Shown here: one piece after another, positions 14,947 through 24,894 of the stretch
Layout of the letters: every line of letters starts with the position of its first letter
Numbering within the stretch: position 1 is the stretch's first letter
Assembly (NCBI RefSeq): GCF_029624125.1
Contig: NZ_JARSBN010000004.1
Coordinates: 1 to 64,000 of the forward strand
Direction: 5' to 3'
Origin: Winogradskyella marincola
GTDB taxonomy: Bacteria; Bacteroidota; Bacteroidia; Flavobacteriales; Flavobacteriaceae
Length of the DNA: 64,000 bases
Position numbers and translations under genes: made by a program
The notes under the pieces: generated by a model
Seen by the model: the letters and a program-made list of their open reading frames with translations, nothing else
What the model was told of the DNA's origin: nothing
Database searches by the model: none

Positions 14947-16892
14947 TAGTTCACTTTTGTTAATACTACTTGTTCTTTTTGTTTATTAATCATTTGGTTA
15001 AAGAACTCTTTTAAATATACATAAGTTTCTGGTCCCATTAATGCTTTATTTAGCTCTACTGAAGCAGACAGCTGTATTTTGTTGCCTAATATCTTATTAG
15101 ACAACTGGAATGACCCAAGGTTTTCTGGCAGTTTTAATATTAAAGGCTCTGGACTAGACTCTACCGTATAATTTTCTGGAATAGAAATATTAACCATATA
15201 ACGTTCCTTTAATGGGTAACCAAAATCTATTGGGTATTCTCTTTCATCTAACTTAAAAGGGTTCTCTGTGGATTTTAAGAATAACATAGGCGCAATGTAT
15301 AACTTATCATTGATAACATCGGCTCCTTCTTCTTTATAAAAATCATACGTTTCTGAAACAAAACCTTCATAAGTCTCTGCATTTTGAGCTTTGTAATTAG
15401 ATATTTCAATGTTTTCTAATCCTTCTTCCTTCTCAGTTAGGTAAGCATCTAAATCTTCGCTATTGTATTTATTTCTAAAACTATAGGCTTTGTGATTTGT
15501 GTGTCTAGACATAAGGTTTCCTTCTAAAACGCCATCTTCACTTACACTGGCATTAACCATGTATTGGGTTATTCCGGCTTCTGGTTCTCTTATGGCTACT
15601 TTTTTCCAAACCATATTATTGTTATCTACCAAAACTCCTTGCCAATTGTAATCTTTTAAAGGCAAGACATTAACATCGCTAAACTCGTCTGTAGCATCTA
15701 AGAAATATTGCTCTTCATCTATAACTGCATAGGCTAAAACATAATTTAATCTATCTACAGTTGGAAAAAAAGGAATTGAGTTTTCTTTTGTACTAATAAT
15801 TAACGGGTTTGCATCAATACCTGCATACCTCAACATTCCTACAAGTGTTAGATTAATGTCCGCTACATTTCCTTTTTTCTCTTTTAGAGTTTTTCTTATG
15901 CCATTGTAAAAATATTTTCCATCAATACCATTCCATTGAATATTGTCTTTTACATACTTAAAAATAGATTTCATTTTATCTACTTCTGTTTGGTTGTCTG
16001 AAATTAATTCATCTAATGCATCGTCGAAAGAATTGGTTTTATCCAATTCATTTTTATAATCATCATCACTACCAATAGTCTTTGCAACATCTCCCCAATT
16101 TTGGGCATAATACCTATTGATTGATGGAGTTACGATAGATATCAGCTCAAACATAACACCTGCTCTGTAATTATTAATGTTATCTACAAAGGCTTCTTCT
16201 TTTAGCGCTGGCACATCGTTTAATGTATAATTGAGTATATCCATAGTTCTATCTAAGGCTGAAGATCTTTTTCTAGAACGCTGAGGAAAAAAGCTAATAT
16301 TTCCTTTTGTTTTTGTTCTAAAATTATATCCATCAGGCGTTTGCACCTCTGCCTCAATGTGCTTAATTGGAATATCAGATTGCAACCTTAACTCGTCTAT
16401 TGACAATACAAAAGGCGATGTAATCTTGTAGGTTATATCTATAACTGAACCTTCTTTTACGTTTGGCATTGTAAACTTAACTTGCTTATAGTTATAGCTA
16501 TATTCATTTTCAAAAATCTGATCCTTATCTAGTTTTGTTTCAATAATTTTATTGTTTTCCAGATTATAGGTATAAGCTTTTAACTTTCCGATTCGTTCTT
16601 TGCTAGATCTGCTTTTAAACAAATTTACGGTTACTGTTGCTTTATCAAATCCTTCTTTATTATAGATTTTGATTCGCTCATGAACCTCTGTAACCAACTC
16701 TACAGAAGATGCGTTAGCTCCATAAAACGTTCTTGTTTTTTTATAGAGTACTACTGCATTGGCAGAAGAATCTTTTTCGTAAAATTTTTCTGATAATTCT
16801 TCTTTAGACACTTCTCCAAATTCTATCTCTTGTGAAAATGAAACTTGTGTAAAACTTAGAATAAACAGCAGTAAATAAATGTTTTTGATCAT
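14946..16892 (-). CDS. DUF3857/transglutaminase-like protein lacking the catalytic Cys
   Basis: Signal peptide (FTQVSFSQ) followed by a DUF3857 domain (about 50-230), a transglutaminase-like core (about 280-400) and a C-terminal DUF2569/DUF3858-like beta region. In active relatives, including the neighbouring paralogue, the nucleophile is in GDCKG; here the aligned stretch reads KKGNVADINLTLVGMLRYAG, with no cysteine. The protein is therefore likely a non-catalytic paralogue, perhaps a partner of the next gene product. Periplasmic or envelope located. It lies 2 bp downstream of its paralogue and overlaps the MazG-like gene. Confidence 0.8.
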   Translation of the reverse strand: MIKNIYLLLFILSFTQVSFSQEIEFGEVSKEELSEKFYEKDSSANAVVLYKKTRTFYGANASSVELVTEVHERIKIYNKEGFDKATVTVNLFKSRSSKERIGKLKAYTYNLENNKIIETKLDKDQIFENEYSYNYKQVKFTMPNVKEGSVIDITYKITSPFVLSIDELRLQSDIPIKHIEAEVQTPDGYNFRTKTKGNISFFPQRSRKRSSALDRTMDILNYTLNDVPALKEEAFVDNINNYRAGVMFELISIVTPSINRYYAQNWGDVAKTIGSDDDYKNELDKTNSFDDALDELISDNQTEVDKMKSIFKYVKDNIQWNGIDGKYFYNGIRKTLKEKKGNVADINLTLVGMLRYAGIDANPLIISTKENSIPFFPTVDRLNYVLAYAVIDEEQYFLDATDEFSDVNVLPLKDYNWQGVLVDNNNMVWKKVAIREPEAGITQYMVNASVSEDGVLEGNLMSRHTNHKAYSFRNKYNSEDLDAYLTEKEEGLENIEISNYKAQNAETYEGFVSETYDFYKEEGADVINDKLYIAPMLFLKSTENPFKLDEREYPIDFGYPLKERYMVNISIPENYTVESSPEPLILKLPENLGSFQLSNKILGNKIQLSASVELNKALMGPETYVYLKEFFNQMINKQKEQVVLTKVN

Positions 16893-16894
16893 GA

Positions 16895-18802
16895 CTATTT
16901 GATTGATTTTAGTACTATTTTAGAGTTATCGGCTTTTGAGATTTGTTTTCTAAAGTCTCTGTAATTTTTGTAATCTGTATTAGGGTATTGTCCTTTTTTT
17001 AAGAACAACTTTCTTTTGTAAGTAATTATATTGTCTGAAGTACTGATTTCAAAGTGGTATTCGCCAAATTTGTTGTTAATCTCTATATTTTCTGGCAAAG
17101 CCTCTATTTCAAAACCTTCTGGAATCTCCACCTTAAAAATATCCTCGTCTAAATAGCCTCGGGAAATATCTATTGGCATTTTTCTGGATCTATATCTTGT
17201 TGGCACATAAGAATTTTGATTGAACACATTAGGCTTAAAGAGTAATCTATCTCCAGAAACCGAAGCATAAGCACTTGCTTCTACATCTACATCTTCTGTA
17301 AATTCTACGTCAACTTTATTGTTATGAAACTTATAACCCAAAATCTCCAAGTTATTAATGTAACTCCAGTGGTATTTATAATATTCATTAACCTTGTCGT
17401 TTGCTCTTCGTTCTATATAAAATCTATCATCGTACTGTAAGCCTCTTGTTTTTCTATTAATCTTAGATGCAAAACTACCATCAGCTTTTAATTTGATATC
17501 TGCAGTAGTTAACTGATAATTTGAACTATCTACATACAATTGTGTTTTTACAATCTCACTACCACTTGGCTTTACCACAAGAACATTTCTGTTGTCTGTA
17601 AAATCTCCAATAAAATTAAAAGGATGCAATTGACTTGTACAATCTAACCAAACGGTATCTCCATCTGTAGGTATTGCTAAAATGATATGATTTCCTTGCT
17701 CTAAAGATGCAAAATCATCCTCCAAGTCTATAATTTCTCTACCAGCTTCTACAATACAGTAATAGGATGTAACTCCCACAACTTCTAACAGCGATTTAGT
17801 ATAGTTGGTTAATCCTTTACAGTCACCGTATTTTAATTGATCTACTTCTAATGCTGGTATGGGCTGCACTCCACCTATACCAACTTGTACACTAATATAT
17901 CTGGTATTTTCTTGAACAAATTGAAAAACTGCTTTAGCTTTTTCTATAGGATCATCAAGGTTTGCTGTTATACCTAAAACTTCCTGTTTTGTTTCTTCTG
18001 TAACTTCGTTTCTTCCTTTTAGCAAGGCGTCATTTATCCAGTCTCCAAATTCTAACCAGTTTTTTGCTTTTCCTTCTACACCATAAAATGAAAAATTCTC
18101 CATTGCAACTAATACCTGTGGGTAATAATTATAATACGAAGGACTTAAATCCTCTGGAGCTATAGGCAAAGCATTTTCTAAAGTATAACTTAAAGATGTA
18201 GAAGAATTACTCTTTGTTATATTATAATCTTGAAGGTTTTTTTCTTTAAACCTTAATCCCAAATCTTCATTATCCTGTAAATTATAGATATCTTTTTCTA
18301 CACCTACGTAATAACCTGTTATAGGTCTCCATGTTGGTATCGCAGCAGTATTGGACGACTCTAACTCATAATAAAACTCTACAGTATAAGGGTAGGTTGC
18401 TGGCGTGTATCCCATTAAAAGCACTCTAGAATCTGAATATAATGTACCACCATCTACAGCACTTCTATCTATAAAATCTCGCTTCTTAAACTTTTTTATT
18501 TCTTCACCAGATTCATCAAAAATTCTGGCTTCAATTTTTTTTATCTTATTGTACTTATCATAACTGGCATAAGCACCTATAGCAGAATTCCCTTTTTCGT
18601 TTAAAACAGTAACAATTCGCTTTTCTTTAATACTCAACTCATCTTTAGATGTTATAACAACACTAACATCATTAAGTCTTACAACAGCATTTGCTTTTGT
18701 TTTTAAATCAACAGGAATGGATTCAAGTTTATATAAATCTTCGGATTGGGAAAAACCAGCAATAGTAATGAATAGGAATATTGCTGTGGAAATATATTTC
18801 AT
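16895..18802 (-). CDS. DUF3857 and transglutaminase-domain protein
   Basis: Start taken at 18802, where MKYISTAIFLFITIAGFSQ gives a clean signal peptide; the frame is open 33 bases further but that N-terminus is not a signal. Domains: DUF3857 (about 50-215), transglutaminase core (about 270-390) and a C-terminal beta domain. The catalytic triad is recognisable: Cys in KYGDCKGLTNY, His in GNHIILAIP, Asp in WLDCTS. Such proteins are envelope enzymes of unknown substrate, common in Bacteroidota. Immediately followed by the paralogue without the cysteine, so the two probably work together. Confidence 0.85.
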   Translation of the reverse strand: MKYISTAIFLFITIAGFSQSEDLYKLESIPVDLKTKANAVVRLNDVSVVITSKDELSIKEKRIVTVLNEKGNSAIGAYASYDKYNKIKKIEARIFDESGEEIKKFKKRDFIDRSAVDGGTLYSDSRVLLMGYTPATYPYTVEFYYELESSNTAAIPTWRPITGYYVGVEKDIYNLQDNEDLGLRFKEKNLQDYNITKSNSSTSLSYTLENALPIAPEDLSPSYYNYYPQVLVAMENFSFYGVEGKAKNWLEFGDWINDALLKGRNEVTEETKQEVLGITANLDDPIEKAKAVFQFVQENTRYISVQVGIGGVQPIPALEVDQLKYGDCKGLTNYTKSLLEVVGVTSYYCIVEAGREIIDLEDDFASLEQGNHIILAIPTDGDTVWLDCTSQLHPFNFIGDFTDNRNVLVVKPSGSEIVKTQLYVDSSNYQLTTADIKLKADGSFASKINRKTRGLQYDDRFYIERRANDKVNEYYKYHWSYINNLEILGYKFHNNKVDVEFTEDVDVEASAYASVSGDRLLFKPNVFNQNSYVPTRYRSRKMPIDISRGYLDEDIFKVEIPEGFEIEALPENIEINNKFGEYHFEISTSDNIITYKRKLFLKKGQYPNTDYKNYRDFRKQISKADNSKIVLKSIK

Positions 18803-18936
18803 GCAGTATTTATATTGAATTGATTGGCAGCACAATATAAAAAGTAAAATCAGTTCCTCAAATATTTCATGTATTAAAATCCTTACAACGAAGTAATATT
18901 CGACAAACTGTTTTAGTTTTTAAAAAAAACTAGAAA

Positions 18937-19389
18937 CTACTCTCTGTTTTTAGAGTCTATTATAATTGTAACAGGACCATCGTTAATAAGTTGCACTTTC
19001 ATGTCTGCACCAAACTCACCTGTTTGCACAGGTTTTCCAAGAGAATTTTGGATGGTTGAAATGAAATTTTCATAAAGCGGAATTGCAACATCTGGCTTGG
19101 CAGCCTTTATATAACTTGGTCTGTTTCCTTTTTTGGTGCTAGCATGAAGTGTAAATTGACTAACCACAATAATGTTACCATCAGCATTAAGTAGCGACGT
19201 ATTCATAACACCGTTTTCGTCTGGAAATACTCGAAGGTTTACAATCTTATTACATAACCAATCGATATCCTCTTGGGTATCTTCATCAACAATACCTAAT
19301 AAAACTAAAAGACCGTGCTCTATTGAAGCAACTTGCTTTTGGTTAATGACTACTGAAGCTTCTGAAACTCTTTGAATTACTATTTTCAT
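18937..19389 (-). CDS. dtd: D-aminoacyl-tRNA deacylase
   Basis: Removes D-amino acids (and glycine from tRNA-Ala) mischarged on tRNA. The N-terminus MKIVIQRVSEASV, the SQFTL motif near residue 79 and the GPVT motif near the C-terminus (NDGPVTIIID), which together build the D-chiral proofreading site, are all intact. 150 residues is the standard length. The start codon overlaps the stop of rsgA by 4 bp, so the two are translationally coupled. Confidence 0.95.
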   Translation of the reverse strand: MKIVIQRVSEASVVINQKQVASIEHGLLVLLGIVDEDTQEDIDWLCNKIVNLRVFPDENGVMNTSLLNADGNIIVVSQFTLHASTKKGNRPSYIKAAKPDVAIPLYENFISTIQNSLGKPVQTGEFGADMKVQLINDGPVTIIIDSKNRE

Positions 19390-20336
19390 TCGTTATCCCA
19401 ATTATCTGTTCTGTAATGCTCTTCATCTCCTTCTAAAATCTGAATATAACTTCGATATCTGGAGTAAGACACTTCATCATTTTCTAAGGCCTCTTTAACC
19501 GCACACTTTGGTTCTTTTAAGTGCAAACAATTATTGAATTTACAATCTTGCTTTAAAGCAAAAAACTCAGGAAAATAATCACCTACCTCTTCCTTTTCCA
19601 TATCTACAACACCAAAACCTTTAATACCTGGTGTATCTATGATTTTAGCATCAAAACTTAAATCGAACATCTCTGCAAAAGTAGTTGTATGCTGTCCTTG
19701 CATATGCTGTTCTGAAATGGCTTTGGTTTTAAGGTCTAAAGATGGCTCTATTGCATTAACCAGAGTAGATTTACCCACACCAGAATGACCAGAAAACATA
19801 CTCACCTTACCTATCATTAAGGCTTTTATCTTTTCAATATTATGTCCTGTAGCAGCTGATATTTCAATACACTCGTATCCTATTTTTTTATAGATACTTT
19901 GCAGATACTTTACTTCTAACATCTTTTCGTTATCGTAAGTATCTATTTTATTAAATACCAAGACTGTGTTTACCGAATATGCTTCAGCAGTCACTAAAAA
20001 ACGATCTATAAAACTGGTAAACGTTGGTGGATTATCTATAGTAACCAATAAAAACACTTGGTCTACATTTGCTGCAATGATATGCGTTTGCTTAGATAAG
20101 TTTACTGATTTTCTAACAATGTAGTTGCTACGCTCTTCTATGCGATGTATAACACCTGTTTCTGTATTATTTTTGGTTTCTAACTCAAACTCTACTTTGT
20201 CTCCAACAGCAATAGGATTGGTACTTTTTATACCTTGAATTCTAAACCTGCCCTTTATCCTACACTCATAAAATTTACCGTTCATTGTCTTAACGGTATA
20301 CCAACTTCCGGTAGATTTATAAACTGTTCCTGTCAT
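19386..20336 (-). CDS. rsgA: Ribosome small-subunit maturation GTPase RsgA
   Basis: Circularly permuted GTPase that checks late 30S assembly. An N-terminal OB fold (about 1-75) is followed by the GTPase motifs in permuted order: NKID (G4, about 119), GHSGVGKST (G1, about 183-191), DTPG (G3, about 236). The C-terminal zinc knuckle has CKFNNCLHLKEPKC (C-x4-C-x-H-x5-C). Length 316 is typical. First gene of a two-gene unit with dtd. Confidence 0.95.
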   Translation of the reverse strand: MTGTVYKSTGSWYTVKTMNGKFYECRIKGRFRIQGIKSTNPIAVGDKVEFELETKNNTETGVIHRIEERSNYIVRKSVNLSKQTHIIAANVDQVFLLVTIDNPPTFTSFIDRFLVTAEAYSVNTVLVFNKIDTYDNEKMLEVKYLQSIYKKIGYECIEISAATGHNIEKIKALMIGKVSMFSGHSGVGKSTLVNAIEPSLDLKTKAISEQHMQGQHTTTFAEMFDLSFDAKIIDTPGIKGFGVVDMEKEEVGDYFPEFFALKQDCKFNNCLHLKEPKCAVKEALENDEVSYSRYRSYIQILEGDEEHYRTDNWDNE

Positions 20337-20417
20337 TCAGTAATTAAAATAATAGCAAAGTAACAACTTTTAACTAAAATAGTCTTTAATTTTATGTGTA
20401 ATCAAAAAACTAACACA

Positions 20418-20906
20418 ATGAAAAAAAATTTCTTATTAGCCCTAGCCATTGTAATTGGCTTTATTTCGTTTTCTTTTATCAATAAAGAAAATTCAAAAGA
20501 TGAAAAACCAACTAATCAAATTGAGTACAAAGTCATTACAAGTGTAGAGTCTATAGTCCCGAATGGACTAGGACGTTCTAGACTTATATCTTCTAATGTA
20601 GATAGAGATTATTCTGAATTTACTACTGAGCAAACTGAAGATGACAACACAAGAAATAAATCGAAACGTAAGGATATTCGTGTAAAAGATTTTGAAGAAA
20701 CCAAGCTCCTTAATTTCTACAATCTAGGCGGAATTCGTTTTCAAAATATCGTTGCCAATGATGCTCTTGTTTCTTCCAAATTAACAGCAATGGCTACTGA
20801 AGGATGGGAATTAGCCTTTGTAGTTAGCTCTTCTGAAAGTGATGCTGGCAAGGATGATGGACAAGGTATTTTTGTAACCAGATATATTTTTAAACGCAGC
20901 ATTTAA
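20418..20906 (+). CDS. Exported protein of unknown function
   Basis: Start at the ATG at 20418 gives MKKNFLLALAIVIGFISFSF, a signal peptide or membrane anchor; an upstream ATG at 20394 adds eight non-signal residues. The mature part (about 140 residues) has a charged middle (NKSKRKDIRVKDFEE) and a C-terminal module AMATEGWELAFVVSS ... ITRYIFKR. That closing pattern (G-WEL, then a Y-FKR strand) is the one seen in small DUF4177-like proteins, here without a clear rest of the domain. It stands alone between rsgA and a terminator. Confidence 0.7.
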   Translation: MKKNFLLALAIVIGFISFSFINKENSKDEKPTNQIEYKVITSVESIVPNGLGRSRLISSNVDRDYSEFTTEQTEDDNTRNKSKRKDIRVKDFEETKLLNFYNLGGIRFQNIVANDALVSSKLTAMATEGWELAFVVSSSESDAGKDDGQGIFVTRYIFKRSI

Positions 20907-20913
20907 CAACAAT

Positions 20914-20943
20914 AAAAAAGGCTCGCAATAGCGAGCCTTTTTT
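20914..20943. terminator. Bidirectional terminator
   Basis: GGCTCGC (20920-20926), loop AATA, GCGAGCC (20931-20937), flanked by six A and six T. It closes both the plus-strand gene and the convergent aromatic operon. Confidence 0.9.
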
Positions 20944-20958
20944 ATTTGGTAGATTAAC

Positions 20959-22041
20959 CTAAGATTTAATTATCTTCTCTTGATGATTAATCGATTCTTG
21001 ATGAATAGCCTTAAATACTCTAAGTATAAACTCTTCGCTTAAGTTTTTCTCTTCCCCTTGAAGTATCATTTTCCCTAAAATCTCATTCCAACGCTTAGAT
21101 TGTAACACTGCTACATTATGATCCTTTTTTAGTTGACCTATGTCGTCTGCTACTGTCATTCGTTTCCCAAGCATTTCTATTAATTGATGATCTATTACAT
21201 CAATCTGAGTTCTTAGTGTATTTATCTTATTCTTAAATTCTGTTGCCTCACCTACTTCTTTTCTAATACGTAGATCTTCTGTGTACTTTATTAAAGTTTC
21301 TGGTGTTATTTGCTGAGCAGCATCGCTCCATGCATTATCTGGATCGTGATGTGTTTCTATCATTAAACCATCGTAATTTAGATCTAATGCTGTTTGGCTT
21401 AAATCAAAAATAATATCTCTTCGTCCTGCAATGTGCGATGGATCTAAAATTAATGGCAAATCCGGAAAACGATTTTGTAAATCTACAGCTACTTGCCACT
21501 CTGGGTTATTTCTATAACGCGTTTTTTCGTAGGTTGAAAATCCTCTGTGAATAACACCTAAATTCTTAACATCAGCTGTATAAAAACGCTCTACTGCTCC
21601 TAACCACAATGACAAGTCAGGGTTTACTGGGTTTTTAATTAACACAGGCTTATCTGTTCCTTTTAATGCATCTGCAATATCTTGTACTATAAAAGGACTC
21701 ACAGTTGTACGAGCACCTATCCAAAGGATATCTACATCGTGCTTTAAAGCTAATTCTACATGGTTAGCATTTGCTACTTCTGTAGTAATAAGCATGCCTG
21801 TTTCTTCTTTTGCTTTTTGAAGCCACTTTAACCCAAGCGCTCCTACTCCTTCAAAATTACCTGGACGTGTTCTTGGTTTCCAGATACCTGCTCTAAATAC
21901 CGTTGCATCACTATCTTTAAGCTGATGCGCTATTTTTAAAACCTGCTCTTCTGTTTCTGCACTGCATGGTCCTGCGATAACTAAAGGATGATCTAAGTTA
22001 AAAGCATCTAACCAATTTCTCAATTCTTTCTTGTTTTCCAT
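20959..22041 (-). CDS. Bifunctional DAHP synthase / chorismate mutase
   Basis: Fusion of a type I-beta 3-deoxy-7-phosphoheptulonate synthase (about 1-265; VIAGPCSAE, FRAGIWKPRTRPGNFEG, KNPVNPDLSLWLGA, DPSHIAGRR) with a C-terminal AroQ-type chorismate mutase (about 270-355; LRTQIDVIDHQLIEMLGKRM). It catalyses the first shikimate step and the first step of the Phe/Tyr branch. Mutase at the C-terminal end is the usual Bacteroidota arrangement and can serve as the allosteric sensor. Last gene of the operon, 29 bp after tyrA, ending at a strong terminator. Confidence 0.93.
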   Translation of the reverse strand: MENKKELRNWLDAFNLDHPLVIAGPCSAETEEQVLKIAHQLKDSDATVFRAGIWKPRTRPGNFEGVGALGLKWLQKAKEETGMLITTEVANANHVELALKHDVDILWIGARTTVSPFIVQDIADALKGTDKPVLIKNPVNPDLSLWLGAVERFYTADVKNLGVIHRGFSTYEKTRYRNNPEWQVAVDLQNRFPDLPLILDPSHIAGRRDIIFDLSQTALDLNYDGLMIETHHDPDNAWSDAAQQITPETLIKYTEDLRIRKEVGEATEFKNKINTLRTQIDVIDHQLIEMLGKRMTVADDIGQLKKDHNVAVLQSKRWNEILGKMILQGEEKNLSEEFILRVFKAIHQESINHQEKIIKS

Positions 22042-22070
22042 CTTACTATTAATCTTCTTTTTCTTAATTT

Positions 22071-22922
22071 TTATTCTATTCCGCTTAAAATATCTTTGAT
22101 GTGATTGGTGGTTTCCATTTCTTTAAAAACTGCTTCAAAGTTATCTTCTAACATTAATTTCTTGAAATGCTTAAGGTTATCTATATATTCCTCTAAAGTT
22201 TCAATAACATTAGCCTTGTTTTGTTTAAAAATTGGTGTCCACATAGCTGGTGAACTTTTTGCTAAACGTACTGTACTCGCAAAACCACTGCCAGCCATAT
22301 CAAAAATATCGCGTTCGTTTTTCTCTTTTTCTATTACTGTTTTACCCAACATAAAAGAGCTTATATGCGACAAATGCGACACATAGGCAATGTGTTTGTC
22401 GTGTGCTTTAGGATTCATATAACGAATACGCATTCCTAAATCAGTAAACAGTTTTAATGCTTTTTCCTGAAGCTTGAAAGCTGTTTCTTCAACTTCACAA
22501 ATAATATTTGTCTTGTTGTTATATAAATTATGAATTGCTGCATCAGGCCCTGAAAATTCTGTACCAGCAATAGGATGTGCTGCTAAAAAATTTCTACGTT
22601 TTGGATGATTTTTTACCTTAAGACAAATATCTTCTTTGGTTGAACCAGCATCAAACACAACGGTCTCATCCGAAACCAGATCTAATACTTTTGGTAACAC
22701 TTCTAAAGTAGCATCTACAGGTATGGCCACAATAACAACATCTGCTGTACTTAAATCTTCGTAAGTAGCCTTTTTATCTATAATACCCAGAGTTTTTGCT
22801 TTATCTAAATGCGCTTCACTCTTGTCTATACCATACACAAGACATTCTGGATTTTGCTTTTTTATATCTAAGGCAAAACTTCCACCTATTAATCCTACTC
22901 CTATGATAAATACCTGTTTCAT
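22071..22922 (-). CDS. tyrA: Prephenate dehydrogenase
   Basis: Converts prephenate to 4-hydroxyphenylpyruvate for tyrosine synthesis. The N-terminal Rossmann fold has VFIIGVGLIGGSFALDIKK (GxGxxG), and the catalytic region has AAHPIAGTEFSGPDAA and YVSHLSHISSFML. There is no ACT domain (283 residues), so feedback must act elsewhere. Lies 4 bp downstream of the aminotransferase in the aromatic operon. Confidence 0.92.
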   Translation of the reverse strand: MKQVFIIGVGLIGGSFALDIKKQNPECLVYGIDKSEAHLDKAKTLGIIDKKATYEDLSTADVVIVAIPVDATLEVLPKVLDLVSDETVVFDAGSTKEDICLKVKNHPKRRNFLAAHPIAGTEFSGPDAAIHNLYNNKTNIICEVEETAFKLQEKALKLFTDLGMRIRYMNPKAHDKHIAYVSHLSHISSFMLGKTVIEKEKNERDIFDMAGSGFASTVRLAKSSPAMWTPIFKQNKANVIETLEEYIDNLKHFKKLMLEDNFEAVFKEMETTNHIKDILSGIE

Positions 22923-22926
22923 CTAT

Positions 22927-24069
22927 CTAAACTCGCGCTATCGCTTCTTTTATTTGTTCTTCTGGAGAGCACAATGAAAAACGCACATAGCCTTCTCCAT
23001 TACTTCCAAAAACCGTTCCTGGTGTTATAAATATTGAATGTTCTTTTAATACTAAATCGGTAAATTCTTCAGACTTTAAGTGTGGTGGCAACTTTGCCCA
23101 AACAAACATACCTGTTGCATACTCATCATAGGTACAGTTTAAAGCTTCTGCAAGTTTCCAGATAAGTTCTCGTCTTTGTTCGTATACACTATTTAAACTT
23201 ACAAACCACATATCTGAACATTTTAAGGCTTCTATCGCTCCTTTTTGAACAGCATAAAACATTCCGGAATCCATATTACTTTTTACCTTTAGCACTGCAT
23301 TAAGATGCTCATAACTTCCCACAAGCATACCAACTCGCCAACCTGCCATATTAAAGGTTTTGCTAAATGAATTTAACTCCAAACAAACCTCCTTAGCATG
23401 GTTATAACGCATGATGCTGATAGGTTTTTTGTTTAGAATAAAACTATACGGATTATCGTTTACTATTAAAATATTGTGTCGTCTTCCAAAGGCTATAACT
23501 TCGTCATAAAACTTGTTTGGTGCGTTAGCTCCTGTTGGCATATGCGGATAGCTGATCCACATAATTTTTACCTTACTGAGATCTAAACGTTCTAAGGCAA
23601 CAAAATCTGGCAACCAATGATTCTCTTCCTTTAAATCGTAAAAAACTGGTTTTGCTTCTAACAATTTAGTCACCGCAGAATATGTTGGATATCCTGGATT
23701 TGGAATAAGTACTTCATCACCTGGATTTAAAAAAGCCATTGAGATATGCATAATGCCTTCTTTACTTCCTAAAAGTGGCAACACTTCTGTCTTACCACTA
23801 AGGTTTACCTTATATCTTTTTTTATAAAACCTGGCGATCTCATCTCTTAACTCTGGTAAGCCTTGATAACTTTGGTACTTATTTGCCCCTTCTTCATCTA
23901 AGCTATCTTTTAAGAGCATTGTGGCTTTAAAAGGCGGCTCTAAATCCGGACTACCAATACCTAAATTTATAATTGGTTTTCCTTGAGATTGCAGAAAAGC
24001 GACTTCTCTTAACTTTTTAGAAAAGTAATATTCTTCGACATGTTTTAAACGGTTGGCTACTTCAATCAT
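22927..24069 (-). CDS. PLP-dependent aminotransferase of the aromatic operon
   Basis: Fold-type I, class I/II aminotransferase. Motifs: INLGIGSPDLEPP at the N-terminus, NPGYPTYSA around residue 124, NDNPYSF, and the PLP lysine in SFSKTFNMAGWRVG at about 235. Sitting between prephenate dehydratase and dehydrogenase (4-bp overlap upstream, 4-bp gap downstream), it most likely transaminates phenylpyruvate and 4-hydroxyphenylpyruvate, or prephenate itself. By sequence alone it could be read as an aspartate or LL-diaminopimelate aminotransferase; context argues for the aromatic role. Confidence 0.88.
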   Translation of the reverse strand: MIEVANRLKHVEEYYFSKKLREVAFLQSQGKPIINLGIGSPDLEPPFKATMLLKDSLDEEGANKYQSYQGLPELRDEIARFYKKRYKVNLSGKTEVLPLLGSKEGIMHISMAFLNPGDEVLIPNPGYPTYSAVTKLLEAKPVFYDLKEENHWLPDFVALERLDLSKVKIMWISYPHMPTGANAPNKFYDEVIAFGRRHNILIVNDNPYSFILNKKPISIMRYNHAKEVCLELNSFSKTFNMAGWRVGMLVGSYEHLNAVLKVKSNMDSGMFYAVQKGAIEALKCSDMWFVSLNSVYEQRRELIWKLAEALNCTYDEYATGMFVWAKLPPHLKSEEFTDLVLKEHSIFITPGTVFGSNGEGYVRFSLCSPEEQIKEAIARV

Positions 24070-24893
24070 GTTTTTGCATTTTTATATTCACCTAACACTT
24101 TAAAATTCTCTGCCATAATATGCATAATAGCATGTGCCTTTTGGTAATCTTTGTAGTCTTCAAAAGTAACATCTACAAAGAAGGCGTACTTCCAAGGAGT
24201 CTCAATTTTTGGTAAGGATTGAATTTTAGTTAGGTTTAATTTACAATCACTCAATACATTGAGTATTGTAGCTAAACTACCACGTTTATGATCTAATTCA
24301 AACTTTAAGGATACCTTATTGATTTCTTTTCGTTTAAGTCCGTTATTTTCTCGCTTAACAATAACAAAGCGAGTTTCGTTATGCTTTATGGTTTGTATGC
24401 TCTCTGCCAAAACCTCTAACTGATATAAATTTGCTGCATTTTTGCTTGCTATTGCTGCGATTCCTTTACTATTTTCTTCTGCAATTTTCTTAGCAACATC
24501 TGCAGTATCTTTTGCTTCTACCAATTTAATATGTGGATGATCTTTAAAAAACACTTTACATTGTAGCAAGGCCATAGGATGCGAGTGCACTTCTTTTATA
24601 GTGGCTAATGTTTCGCCTTTTAAGGCTAATAAATTATGCTGAATATCTAAATAATACTCACCTACAATACTAAGATTGTGCGAATCTATAAGTGCATAAT
24701 TTGGAATTATAGAACCTGCGATAGAATTCTCTAATGCCATAACCATGCTATCTGTTTGCTTTTGCAACAAGTTGTCTACTGCGCTATCAAAAGACATGCA
24801 CTCAATGACTTCTGCAGTTGCACTGAAGTATTTCTGAACCACCTCGTGATGAAACGACCCTCTTATTCCTTGTATGGCTATTGGTTTTGTCAT
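24066..24893 (-). CDS. pheA: Prephenate dehydratase
   Basis: Makes phenylpyruvate from prephenate. The catalytic domain (about 1-180) shows GIRGSFHHEVV, ALENSIAGSI and the TRF motif (NETRFVIV near residue 170). A C-terminal ACT domain (about 195-272) contains HKRGSLATILNVLSD and the ligand region IQSLPKIETPWKYAFFVD, so phenylalanine feedback is likely. It is a stand-alone dehydratase; the mutase is fused to DAHP synthase at the other end of the operon. First structural gene, ten bases after a perfect terminator hairpin and behind an aromatic-rich leader peptide. Confidence 0.93.
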   Translation of the reverse strand: MTKPIAIQGIRGSFHHEVVQKYFSATAEVIECMSFDSAVDNLLQKQTDSMVMALENSIAGSIIPNYALIDSHNLSIVGEYYLDIQHNLLALKGETLATIKEVHSHPMALLQCKVFFKDHPHIKLVEAKDTADVAKKIAEENSKGIAAIASKNAANLYQLEVLAESIQTIKHNETRFVIVKRENNGLKRKEINKVSLKFELDHKRGSLATILNVLSDCKLNLTKIQSLPKIETPWKYAFFVDVTFEDYKDYQKAHAIMHIMAENFKVLGEYKNAKT

Positions 24894-24894
24894 A

